Shown here: piece after piece, positions 1 to 11,453 of the stretch
How positions within the stretch are numbered: the stretch's first letter is position 1
How the letters are laid out: each line of letters opens with the position of its first letter
NCBI RefSeq assembly: GCF_000091045.1
Contig: NC_006680.1
Span: forward strand, 353,501-417,500
Direction of reading: 5' to 3'
Length of the DNA: 64,000 bases
Origin: Cryptococcus deneoformans JEC21
Lineage: Eukaryota; Basidiomycota; Tremellomycetes; Tremellales; Cryptococcaceae
Translations under genes and position numbers: made by a program
Notes under the pieces: model-generated
Database searches by the model: none
What the model was told of the DNA's origin: nothing
What the model saw: only the letters and a program-made list of their open reading frames with translations

Positions 1-3000
1 TCTTCTTCAACAAACGTATGGGTTTTCCCGGCTGCCTTCTCTTGTTCTAACATCCACCACAAAGATCGCAATTGTTCTTTACGAAGGGGTAATTTGAAAG
101 CTTCGGGTTGAGAGTTTTCAGGATCTTGTTTGTTGCTTGGTAGGATAAAGACGCGCCGAGGTTGAAAGGTTTCGGCCACATGGCCAGGAGTGAGACGCCA
201 AGAAAGACTGATTTTATGTTCGGAAGTGGTCGGCGGGAGCCGTGAGAGTGCACGGTGGGCAAGGGAAACAATGTTGAGACCGATACGGAACGAACCTATA
301 TCCCCATCGAGCCTAAGCTGGACAACAAAGGGCGAGGGTCGATGCTTGAGAGCCTATTGAAAAGAGTCAAAACCCTCAATATGCAATGAGAAGTAAATGT
401 GCTTACATGCTCATACTGCCCAGCTTCTAACTTATCTTCGAACGCAATGATGGTACTCTTCGTTTTGTTTCCCTTTTTGTTTGTCTTACCTTCCCTTTTT
501 ATCCAATGGATCTTAGGTGGTCTTGGGGCGCATCTTTCGCAAACATTCTCGGGTACCTAGAGACATCGCACAGTCTTTCATTAGTTGAAGGCTGGGTAGC
601 TAGGAATGTAACGTACGTCGTCGGTAATATGGGTCCAATTTTTTAGCCCATCAAGCGGAGGCAATCTCTCGGTGATCCAGGCTAAATTGGCAAAAGTGGT
701 ATTGCCTTGATGTGATAAGTCGATTTCTGCCCAGGCTCCTCGTCGCCACATACTCTCCGAATGAGTAGGATCAAGTGGAACGCGACAAGACAGAAGAGCC
801 ATTGCATGAGAACATCCTTTAGTTGTTAACGATGCTGATATGGCAGAAGCCGATGCAGGGATGGCATAGGTGGCCCTGTCACGATGGATTTCGTTTGCCC
901 CGGCATCATTGGCAACGACAGCGATATCATCGCCACCTATGGCGGTCAGGTGGGCTTCGGCACATTTCACCCATGCGCCAGAGACATCCAGCTTCACCTT
1001 TCTCTGTTTCTCATTGCCTTCCCGCCACTTGGAATCCAATCGAGCAATCACTGGTCGCTCCGTTCCATAGTCCAATCTTTCAGTACTTGTAGAAAATACA
1101 TATCTGTCTTCACGCGATTCGCCACACCTGGTAGGATCAAGGAAGAAGTAGAGCTGAGGGAGACCATCTTCTGAAGGATCGGGCTTCTTCTTATGAAGTG
1201 ACGACATCGCCTGGCCGCATCGGGGAAGAAGCTGATAGGTACCAGATAGTTTTCTGTCAAGCGCATTGTCATCTTCCGCTTGGAGGGAAATTTCAAGTTC
1301 GGACCATCGAGTGGTGTGGGCGAAGGGACCTTGGAGACCAAGCGAAGCTTCCCAAGAAGGTAACAATTCTCCCTTACCCGTAATCTCAATGTCGATAGAC
1401 TTCATAGAGGGGATACAAAGTTCCCAAGGACCGCACAGGACGTCTTGGCCGCCGATATCAATTTGAAGTCGAGCTACCGGATGAAGAAGAAGAGCTCGAA
1501 GTTGGCTGTTATTGGGCTCGGATGGAGGTGCCTTGATGGTCAGTCGCCACTCCGGAATTTGGTTGCGAAGGACAAGACTAAGCATAGCACCGCGTGCTTC
1601 ATATACTGCCGTCCAGGTGCTTTGTCTTTTGAGATATCGGAACCTGAATTCAGCATCGTGTATTCCTTCTAGAAGCGCTGTACTCCATAACTGCCAATCA
1701 ACATCACTAACGCTGCCTCTGTTAGACTTTTCAGCCGCTTTCCTGACAGCATTTAGACAATGATCGGTTAAGCCAGCAATCCGTACCCGCATGGGGAGCA
1801 AGCCCTTGAATATTTTCTCAAATTCCGCTGGCTCAACTCTCTGACTGGCACATGGCGCATAGACATGCTCAGGTCTGCCCCCACAAGATTTACAGGCACG
1901 ATAACTGCATTCTTGACACTCAAGTATGTTTGGAACGATGCCAGATTGCCCTTCACATTGACAGTGCCTAGAGCTTCGGAAAGCCAGATCGAGGATCTCA
2001 GATAGATTGGACTTGGAGACTTTGGCAAGGTCGAGATCATGACGCTCGAGAGAATCTTCGCCGATGATCCGGCCAGCAACTTGCTCATCGTCTATTGCTT
2101 CCTTTTCGAGAATCAAAGCAGCTTCTTTTCCAGGGTTAGTGCCCTCAATGATCTTGTGGCATGCCACCTTGAGCGCAGCGATCATTGCAGAACCGACAAC
2201 AGTGGTGGTCATGGCATTGCCTGCCAGATCAGCCAATTGATCTTCGTTCTCATTTGTAAGAAGGAGCTCTCGAACGGGGATGCCTTGAAGAGCTAGAGCC
2301 TCGCGTCCAGTGACAGGGCCACCACGGATAGTGACCCAGGGAATCATGTTGGGTGTCAGGCAAGGGGCAAGAGCTGTCTTTGATGAGCCAGTCTGTCGAT
2401 CAACGTTTTGACTGACGTTCCAAATGCAAGCCTTGAAACCAGAGTCAATACCGTCTTTTGCCATTCGCAAGGTGGAAATCTCCAAGAGATCGACTACCCT
2501 TTCCGTCTGAGCAAGGAGCCAGTCATTCCATGTCCAGTCCAGCCCCTTACACACACCCGCTTCTTGCCAGGAAGTTAGAGGCCTCAATAAGCCGAGGGCT
2601 TCATCTTGCCTAGCACGCTGGTGTCTTGATTCGCATCTGTTCCAGTCTGTAGTCTTGCGAGAAGTACCATCTGCCTGCGCGCGCGCAGAAGCCAATTCAA
2701 GACGAGCGCGATGTATGTTGGGATCATCTGTATGAAGTAGGAATGCTTCAAATGGGGAAGACCATGGGCGACGAAGATCTTTCACGGTCTGGGCCCACTT
2801 CTCAGGAAGATTTTCTGGTTCAGGAGATGAGGGAGTAGCAAAAAGATAAACTCGAGTTCGAGTATGGGGAATATAAAACTCTTTAGTATCAAGTCTAGGC
2901 ATATTTCTCAGCGATCAACATCATTAAACCTTTATGTGCTGCGTACCGTGTATACTGGGCGTCATAGTCAATCTGTCCAAAGTACTCAACAACCCTATCC

Positions 3001-4693
3001 CAGGGCGCGTTACAGACATTTTCCAAAATGACGATCGGGGGCTGATGCTTTTTGACCCATTGTAACATGCCACGAAAAGTTCTTCCAGATTCACCGTTGG
3101 CATCAATATCCTGTTGGACGTTATTCAGATTGGAGTAATCGACGCAGGAAGTACCAGCGATGAGAATCTGAGTAGTGTATCAATTGCTGACCATTTTCGT
3201 CACACAGATATACTCACATCAACATCACCAGGTACCTCAACCATCGAGCCATACGCCGTATGAGCTCTTTTCTTTCCTAGTTCAGTTACATCCCTGAACA
3301 GAACAGGAGGAGCGAAGTTGCGCTCGATATAAGCCTGCTTGAATGGTTCAATCTCACAAGAGAAAACGTGTTCAAACGCTAATGTAAGGCCATGCTGAGC
3401 TTTGATTGCTTTTGCGATCATGTTGAGAGCAAGGAGAGGGGACTCGGTGCCGCTGTCATATTCTGAGCAATGGTGACCGTAACTACTAGATGGCACTTAC
3501 GAGCACATTGTAGCTACCCGGAGTTTTCGTCCATTCAGCCGCCTGACCAGTTCAATTATGTCTGGGATCTGATGAGATATTATCAGCTGAGCCAAAGTAT
3601 TTAATAGTGTCGGCTTACTCTGGAAACAAGGTGATCGAACATGGCTTCGATGTCGCTTATTGGAGGTAGGTCCTCGCTCATGTTCCTTACAGCAGCTTTG
3701 ATATCCAATTCCTGGCCGAGGGGTCTCACACCTGTGACGAAACTACCACTAGACTACCATTAACGATGTTCAACAATGAAGAGGAAGAACGTACAGATTC
3801 GCTGGTTTGGGGCGTAATTTTGCCTTGGGCAAAGAAGTTCTTGCCTTCTTCGCAGATTTTATTATTTCTAACCCTCAGATTTAGCGCTTAAGAACATAGA
3901 AGCGCAGAAGTTGAACTTACCCTCATCGCTTTCAGGCTCTTCCGCAGATCTTTCCTGTTCGCTATCTTCATCTGATCTGAAATGCACATCACCGTCATCG
4001 TCCTCGTCCCATTCACCACCTTCAAAGACAAAGTCGCTTTCATCGTCGCTAGACGTCTTACGCTTTTTGTTCGGATGCAATTTTCTTAGAGACGATCGCT
4101 TGGCTGTTTTTGAGACAGTAGATCGAACAGGGCGTCTTGTAGGGAATGAATTGGGATCTTCCTCACCAATGCTATTCGCTTGGGGACTTGTTATGCTTGA
4201 GCGATGAGGGGATGGCTGGCCTGTTGAGTAAGTGGCGCTGCTCTTTCCGTCGATCCTCCGCGTAGTGATGACGACCTCTACCTTGCGCGCTAATTTGACT
4301 TCTTTTCTGACGGGAGGGGGCAAAAGCCTTGGTTTTCCAGGATTCTTTTGGTAAAATTCTTGAACGAGTGAACAGTTTTCTCCTCCAATACCATCCTCGT
4401 CCTCCCACGTTCTCTCGTGCACAGCATAACCGGCCCAGTGGATGAGATACTGTAAGATTTGGCGTCCTTTTCTTCTGATAATTCGCGAATCGGCAATGTA
4501 GTCAATTTCGTACCAGTCATCGCCATCCTCTTCTGACTCTACCTCCGGCGAAGGAGATGCCTATGACAGACGCGTTAACAATACCGTTATAGCTCTTCGA
4601 GTTTCGACTCACGCGTTTTCTTTTCTGTGATTGGATGCTTGGAATGTTTCTCATATTTTCCCCATTTACAGCTCTGCCTTCCGTTTCCTTCAT
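1..4693 (-). CDS. DMT5: Dnmt5-type maintenance DNA (cytosine-5) methyltransferase, 3' part beyond window
   Basis: The gene reads leftward from ATG 4693 and leaves the window inside its SNF2 domain. Domain order: a basic/acidic N-terminus; a chromodomain at about 4510-4390 (WYEIDY...HWAGY...ERTWED); an acidic linker; the methyltransferase with AdoMet motif MCSGTESPL (spliced, near 3440-3530), catalytic loop GTSCVDYSN (about 3150, Ser-Cys instead of Pro-Cys), ENV motif, and C-terminal motif GNAM (about 2220); a Cys-rich zinc motif at about 1950-1850 with another Cys pair near 540; and the first SNF2 helicase residues (LPLRKEQLRSLWWMLEQE) near 100. Known role of the family: ATP-dependent maintenance of CG methylation, recruited partly through H3K9me by the chromodomain. 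All motifs are in frame once about 50-60-nt introns are removed (e.g. 4561-4612, 557-616), so no lesion is visible here. The start could also be the next in-frame ATG. Confidence 0.93.
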
Positions 4694-5461
4694 GTCCAAT
4701 TTGAAGTTGGTGTCTACGTTGTATGACACACCGGTTGACTTGAAGTAGCTCGTCTAACGGAGGTAATTACTGTCTTTGGAAGAACCGTCACCAAAGGCGA
4801 GTGCAGTGAAGGGCCTAATTGAGAATTTAGAGTCTGGGATCAGTACACCAGGACACGAAACCGACTCAAGGACGAAGTGACGAAGGAATGAAGCTTCGTC
4901 AAGTCGCGTCTGAGGGGAGTCGCGTCAACTAGTAGAAGACGAATAATTAACAGGCGGCCAAAGCCGACGATATCCTGATCCGTGCCTGGGGGATTTCGAC
5001 GGCGATTTTAACACTGTAAATATTTAATATTAAGAGACTTCATTATAACTAATTAATTAATAAATGCGTGAGAACGACCATGGTACGCACGACGTCTAAC
5101 ATCATGGGACCAAGGCGTACGCTCTTGAACGCGATAGACAACTGAGATTGGTTTGGAGACCATCGATGGTAATCATCGCATAAGGTCAATAAGGCCTCGT
5201 GGTGGTATTTGTAAGGTTGTATAGCGAACGGCGATCGGGCACTCTTTTGAATAATACGCCACACGGCTTGCTTTGTATTTGCTGCTGAATAAGGGAGCTT
5301 TCGTCACTGCCCCGGAGACTACCGGTTACGTCATAGAGCATATAGCCGTGGTTTTCATACAAATGTGACAGTTGAGAGATTTGTGAATGGCCATCATTCA
5401 CTCCGTTTTGCATTCACATTTATATCTCAGTTATCCACTTTCTTCAACTAATAACCTGACA
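4694..5461. promoter_or_regulatory. Divergent promoter region DMT5 / F-box gene
   Basis: This 768-bp gene-free stretch lies between two start codons pointing away from each other, so it must hold both promoters. It has an AT-rich patch at about 5015-5065 with TTAATTAATTAAT-type sequence. No RNA gene or convincing extra ORF is seen. Confidence 0.5.
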
Positions 5462-6498
5462 ATGGCAACTTCATCTTTACTTCAAACAGCTCTCCAAAAC
5501 CTCCACGTCTCCCAGCAGATCCACCAGCAATCACACACGCCTCATCCCCCGTCTTCCCCCGGTTCCACTTCTTCGCGTCTATCATCCCCTGGCGGGACCC
5601 CGCCAATGTCTGACTGGGAGGCTGACGAAGACGAACTAATTGCAGTTGGAAGGGGTACGAGGCCTGCCACCCCAGTTGGTGGAAGAGGAGGTACCAAGCT
5701 ACCTAGCATTTTGGGAGGGAAATCAAAAGATCCAGTGAGTAGCCTAGCAAGACAAAGAGTAGTTGATGAAGCTGACAAGCTTGCTCAGCTCAGAACATTG
5801 CCAACGCATTTGGCCGTGAGGATCTTCTTAATGCTTGACATCAGATCCCTAGCGCGATGCGACCGGGTTTGCAAGAGATGGCACAAGTCTTCTACTTTAA
5901 ACTATGGTGAGCAACTAGGACGGTTCTGCTCCATTTACACTTCTAAATGGGCTTGATAGTATGGTTCCTTCAGAATCGCGCTTTGCTACTTCCTCGTATA
6001 ACTACCCCAGAAACTCCAGGAGGCAAAACTCGCAAAATCGAGGGGGAGATCGAGTTCTATGATCCTTACGACAAATCTCCCCGTCTTTCGTCACTTCCAT
6101 CACCTCCTATACCTACCTCCACGCAGCCTCAGTGGACAAAGATAGAAAGCAAGAAGGAGTGGAAATCACAGTTCAAGCACACTTTCAAACGGACAGACCC
6201 AACTGCCGAGCCAGAACCAGACAGAGGTAGGGTGGATATTGCAAGCTTACACTCTTCCGGCTTCTCGACTCCAACTGGGAGTCACTCTTACGCTGGTCTT
6301 GGGAGTGGAAATTCTTCACGTTGGGAGGCTATCGGTGGGGAAGCTCCAAGTTCCACTGAGCGTAAGCTGGCTGCGAGAGAGGCCTACAAATCCCTTGGTG
6401 GCAGGAAAAGTAGAATCAAGAGAAAGATGGGAGGTGAATTAGGAGCTAAAGATAAAGGTGGAGCAATCGACGATAACAGGTTCGATGCCCCTTGGTGA
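5462..6498 (+). CDS. F-box protein
   Basis: Two exons, 5462-5906 and 5960-6498, joined by a 53-nt intron. The splice was chosen because donor GTGAGC with acceptor TTGATAG is the only pair that keeps the frame (LNY-VWFLQNRALL). The N-terminus is low-complexity, rich in Ser/Pro/Gln. An F-box lies at about residues 108-145 (LPTHLAVRIFLMLDIRSLAR..RVCKRWH), with the usual leucines and the Trp after the second helix. The rest is hydrophilic and basic at the C-terminus and shows no WD40 or leucine-rich repeats, so the substrate-binding part is unrecognised. Family role: substrate adaptor of SCF ubiquitin ligases through Skp1; this is inferred from the F-box only. It is divergent from DMT5 and convergent with the nuclease gene downstream. 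Confidence 0.82.
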
Positions 6499-6925
6499 AA
6501 ACATCTTGGTGCAAACATCATATCATCTTTCCGAGCGTAATAATGGTTGATTACTGGTTTGCGTAGTCTAATATATAATAACGTAAGATGGTACTTGGAC
6601 GGTGAGAGTAGATCCTGATCTTAGTTGGTCATTTTTTATCATGATAAATTCCTATTGCCGAGGAGCCAGTTGACGTTGTAAGACTCTTAAGTTTTTAGTA
6701 TGTACTTCAACACGGAACGTTGAGAATATGGTCTTGTGTAATGGGTGTTGTCATTACTTATATCAAAGGGGAAATGCAATTCCCCTTCAACCTTCTTTGA
6801 CTACGACAACCCCCCTGACATAAAACTGTTCATTTCCTAATTGTTCATCTCCTAAAAACAACAACAGATAGTGACATGAGTGACATGAGTGACATGTATG
6901 ATGACCCGCAGCAAATGTCCAATCC
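6499..6925. other. Convergent 3' intergenic region
   Basis: This 427-bp AT-rich spacer lies between two genes that end towards each other and must contain both 3' UTRs and polyadenylation sites. Its only distinctive element is the short tandem repeat at 6870-6897. No gene is seen. Confidence 0.5.
6870..6897. repeat. Short 9-bp tandem repeat (about 3 copies)
   Basis: The unit GTGACATGA is repeated three times in a row with the last copy diverging, immediately beyond the stop codon of the minus-strand nuclease gene. It could be a small microsatellite in a 3' UTR. Confidence 0.7.
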
Positions 6926-9495
6926 CTATGCATCCGCTCTCTTCATTCGTCCTAATCCCCTCCCTAGCCCCGGCCCCCCGCCCTCGGCTAATCGCTTTCG
7001 CATCCTCTCAAGTTCTTCTTTACTCATCGATCGCTTTCCTCGCATTTTGCTCTGGCTTGAGAAGGGGTATGGAGATCCAGTGCAGTCTCTTTTACGGCCG
7101 CCTGGAGGTTTTGTACTGGAAGAAGCTGTGATAGGGAGCTTGTCACTCATCGAAACCCCAGAGATATGATGTATATTCGGCCGAAGAGTATGTAAAGGCG
7201 CTCGAGGAGATACGGGTTCAAGTTTCACTTTGACCAGATTTGGATTCGGTGGGCGTAGTTTGACATTGGATGGCGATGTTGGCTGAATTTGAGCTCGATC
7301 AATGGCAACCTCTGGAGCGGGTATCCCTTGAATGTTATCTACGAACGGCTTCATGTCGATCTCGTCTCTCGTTTCCTCGTGTGTTGCACAAAGGATGCCC
7401 TCCTCCTGCTTCTCAGCTTCTGTTATCATCTCTTGTGATGACTCGTATGGCGAACTGGCAAACCTCCTTCTCCGCTTTCTCCGCCCCATTGATTCCTCTT
7501 CAGTATCATACTCCCACTCACCGCTCCTGTCCATGGCCGCCGACTTCGAATTGTCTACGAGAGCCTGATTCATAAGTCGTAAAGCGCGATTGTAAATCTC
7601 TTTCGGGCTGAGCGAAGGCAGTCCTCCCAAGCGGCTCACTTGATCCATCGAGATGTCCGTCCTTGTCGCGCCAAGTACTTTTTGTGCCTTACCGTTTAAG
7701 GAGCCCTCGGCAACCATATCTTCGGGAAGATAATCTTCTCGCTTGTAGTAGTAATCCTCTCTTTCTATTTTATCTATGTCGGGGTAGACACCAAAACCTT
7801 GTTGCCTAAGCTTATTCAGGCCCTCTGTGTACCATTTACCATACACCTGCCCAAGGTAATGATCCCGCTCGACTACTATACGCTCATAACCTCCAGGGGA
7901 GAGACAGTCTTCGAATAGGTCAGGTAAGAGATAGTAGTCCAAACCTTTGGCATAGGAGGCGACAGTATTGGGGGTGAGACCCAAAGGCTTAAACAGCTTG
8001 ACAAGTGATTGTAATTCAGGTAGAGAACTGTGGCGTGAGATGGGGATATCCTGATGAATCATTGATGAGGTAAAGCTTCCCCAGGAGAACGTAATTTAAA
8101 CTCACAATGTTGAGTGGCCAAGGACCACCTTTTCCAGCCGCCTTGAACAATGTTTCCATAAACCCCTGCCTCCTACTGTCCCAGCCTACCTGTTTCACTT
8201 CTACCATATTCACATGTACAATCATCTTGTTCAGATTGTATACCGGTTTGCCGCTCTCATCATCAAATCGACGACAGGCGACACATTTGGCGAAGCGTTC
8301 ACATGCGTGAAATCGGGTTTCATGGGGGTCGGTAGTTGTACAATTGAGAAGGAAAGGATCAGATCTGACGGCAGAATAGATCTGCCTCTTATACCTGTCG
8401 ACATGAACCTGTACAACAGCGCAAACATAAGACAACTGATACATGGCGTGGCAGAGGAAGCCTACCTTTTCATTGAAATACCTCGCTACCTCTTTGATAA
8501 CATCTTCCCAGCCAAAACACCAAGTATTGAGGAAGAAGGTAGTATCCTCGGGGTAAAGACCCATGATTTTTACCAGCTCTTGTAGGACCGGCTCCTTATC
8601 CGGCATATCACCAGTTCCCAGTCTGTCCCATCGTTAGCCGCAGGACTAATTGACAGATGAAGCTTACATTGCTGCTGTGTCCAGATAAATCCTGTCCAAC
8701 ACTCTTCTTCCACCTCCAACAAGACTTTTGGCTTTCTGATACACGGAAGCCGGAGCAAGAAACTCTTGAAGGATTGGGTTCCTTTTCAACGAATCAATGA
8801 ACCTTGTATCTGCTCGCACGTCACCTGTGTGAAGGACAGCCTTTTTATCAGACGTTATGAGGAACCTGCAGCGTAACCCTTATTCAGCCTCGGTTTATGC
8901 ACAGGTAATGAGACTTACATAGTCGATCCAGGACAGTGGTTGGCATCCAACAGTGTTATAGTTATCTCCTGAGGTTTCTCACTTTCGTAGCCTAAAGTGA
9001 ACACTTTAGGTTGTCCATATGGCAACGCTTCCTGCTGTCATCAGCCCAGTGGATGTTGAAAAAATAGGTGACCCACTATACGATCGACTACCTTCCCATG
9101 AATCCCTCTTTTCGCCGCCAATCCTCCAAATCTCTTGGTTTTGATCTCTCTAATCCCTTTATCCAGCCATTGTCTCTCCCTCTCTGGCTCTAGATCCAAC
9201 AACATCCGCTTTGTATCTGGGGAGCATATTATATGTCCTGTAAAATCTGAAGTAAGTCCCACGACATGATCGGCATGTGTGTGGCTCAACAGAAACAGTT
9301 GAGCTCGCGGAGGTTGATAAAATTCAAGAGGTTCAGATGGAGACGAGAAAGGCCGAGGGATAAGCCATTGAGGTCGATGAGATGCTGGCGGAGCGACAAA
9401 AGAGTCTACCCGAATGAACGGAAATTCCAAGATATGGCCGTCTAGGCAAGTTAGTTCATATCATGCTGGTTGGACTCACTATAGATGCCTGCCAT
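6926..9495 (-). CDS. Artemis/SNM1-type beta-CASP metallo-beta-lactamase nuclease
   Basis: Multi-exon gene starting at ATG 9495 with a short 16-nt first coding exon (MAGIY) spliced to GHILEFPFIRVDSF, an Artemis-like opening. Metallo-beta-lactamase motifs are visible in order: motif 2 HTHADH at about 9280, motif 3 DANHCPGS at about 8950, motif 4 HTGD at about 8850, followed by RIYLDT, and a beta-CASP segment ending in PISRHSSLPEL (about 8040). Family role: structure-specific DNA nucleases of crosslink repair and double-strand-break end processing (PSO2/SNM1, Artemis). The short N-terminus with no zinc finger before the catalytic core is closer to Artemis than to Pso2. The 170-residue C-terminal tail is hydrophilic and basic (RKRRRR near 7470), probably nuclear. 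Convergent with the F-box gene. Confidence 0.85.
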
Positions 9496-10122
9496 AGTAC
9501 ACTAGAAGTATCGTTGTGATTATCCACAAGAGATATTGCAGTTGCTTATTCTGGTCCAGATGACCTGTACTGTGCAGGTCAAGTTGGTCAAGCCACGCTT
9601 GTGTACAGAGGGAGGATGTGACTCATTAGGATGCAGCAAAGCAAAAACAGCAGTGGTTGAGACCTTAGAAAACAGCTAGAAGATCGCATCGCTACTCGAT
9701 GTGCTTGATGCTTCTTCGCCATCATGTTGTCGCGTTCCGTCCGTCGTGAGCTTGTGTCGAGCCTATGGTTGACTGGACTTTTGTCATCGGAGCGCTCGCT
9801 TTTCTTTTCTTCTACTCGCCATCTCTTTTCACTTGCCAAGCTGGCGCTACAGGCCTTTCCCCACGCATTTGCACCGCCTACTTGTTGATCGCGTCTTCTT
9901 GTCATCTAGCAAGCTGAGCTTTCAAAGACAATTAGCTATATTGCGACAGAAAGCACATCATAGGTAATAATTCTATGCAGAATACATGTGCAGTAAAGAT
10001 AGCAACTATAGTTGTAGCAAGGTAATGTTGTATAACAAAGGGATTTGATGAGTGGTACGATACAAATGAGGTTATACAACAAGCATATTAATAGGCGATA
10101 CCGAAATAAATCCAAACTTGAT
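9496..10122. other. Intergenic region between two minus-strand genes
   Basis: This 627-bp region must contain the promoter of the nuclease gene and the 3' end of the FYVE gene. It has an AT-rich stretch at 9930-10110. The open frames in it lack splice-supported extension and look random. Nothing else is seen. Confidence 0.4.
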
Positions 10123-11453
10123 CTAAACTCGCAAGGGAGTAGCCAGAGGGGTAACAACCCTGGTTCTGAACCTGATAGGTCCATCTTCTACAACGCCACC
10201 GACTGTCTTTTCACTTTCATCGTCTCTACATGTAGGGTCAAAGTCCTCTCGCTTGTATCCCCAGTTTTCAGGAAGCCAAAAGTCATCCTTTCCGAGTCGT
10301 CTTTGTCTCAGAGTCTGTCTGGCGAGCTCCTTCTCCTTGGCGGCTCGTCTATATTTGAGAGAAGGTGCAAACAAAGGAGCGACGGAAGGCGCAGGGGAGC
10401 TGGAGTGCTTGGAACGAGAATGCGAGGGCTTAACGGCGAGTGGATAAAGGGACAGGACACCGGAGCGATCCATCCAATCCTCGATAGGAGCAAGTTGTTC
10501 GCCAACGTCGGCAACAGAAGCATGCTCAGTCGTGGCCGAAGCGCGAAGGATACTGCTGCCAATATTGGAGGAAAGCATAGCGACATCATCATCGCTGGGA
10601 GTCGCCAGGATGGAAGCGTCGGATGAAAGTGGCTCGCTCTCAGTAGAGCTAATTTTTCTAGGCTGGGACAAGGTAGGGTAAGGCGCGTCGGATGACTCGG
10701 GACGGGGAAGACACATGTCACAGACACGAGCCTGGACGATGGCACGTCCAGAGGGGGTGGAGTGGATGAGGGGAGCTCGCTGAGCAGAATGAGCACCACA
10801 GAAAAGTTGACCGCACAAGCGACAGTGGTGGCGTCGATGGCGAAGGAAAAAGTAGCTGCTCTGAGCGAAATTGGCAGTGCACAAGGGGAAAGTGCAAAGT
10901 GCTGATGATGCGTCGGGCTAATGCATCGCGTCAGCCAGATTCATAGTTAAATTACGAAGGATATAAACATACCTGCCATCGTTTCTTGCTCATGGCCTCG
11001 CCAATCGCAGTAACTTGGGCATTCGCGAGTAAGCTGACACAGCTTTGGATATTTTCGGAACTATCGGACAGGGGCGAGTGAACGTCTGCAACGGCGTGGT
11101 CGACAAATTCTTTTGAAGTAGGCTCCATGCTGAGGTACTTGAGTCCAGTAGAGCTGGAAGCCACAGGCTGGGAGAAGGAGCTAAGTTGCGAGAAAGAGGA
11201 TTGGGGGGAGAGAGTAGAGTCGTTGTTTGCGGGCACGAGGACTGGAAATAGTTAGCATGCGTGGTGATGTTGATGCCGTTGCATACTCACGGTCACGACT
11301 TCTTGACTTGCAAAGCAGTTGCTGGGTGCGCTCGTGGGTTTCGAGCCAAAGAGCCTGTGCTTGAGAGATGGCTACAGTGCGGTCTGGGAGTTGGGGGGGA
11401 AGGGATTCTGGGCGGTGCTGTTGGAGAAGGGAAGAGTTGGAGGAATGGGACAT
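10123..11453 (-). CDS. FYVE zinc-finger protein (PI3P-binding)
   Basis: Three exons from ATG 11453 (MSHSSNSSL) to TAG 10123. The FYVE domain spans the second splice: WxPD (KKRWQ-PDASSAL), first Cys pair CTFPLC, the basic RHRRHHCRLCG motif (10830-10800), FCGAH, and RVCDMC. The three FYVE signatures (WxxD, RRHHCR and RVC) are all present, so binding to phosphatidylinositol 3-phosphate on endosomes or the vacuole is expected. Two ligand details are odd: the first pair is spaced by four residues, and the fourth ligand pair ends in His, as also seen in yeast Vps27. No VHS domain, ubiquitin-interacting motif or kinase is present; the remaining sequence is Ser-rich, with a conserved-looking C-terminus (RRLGKDDFWLPENWGY). 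Likely an endosomal trafficking protein; exact orthology was not resolved. Confidence 0.8.

Noticed and set aside
557..616. Apparent stop codon truncating DMT5 near 581
   Set aside because: A 60-nt intron with GTACGT donor and TCTCTAG acceptor removes it and joins ITDD to VPENVCERC in frame, leading to the SNF2 domain.
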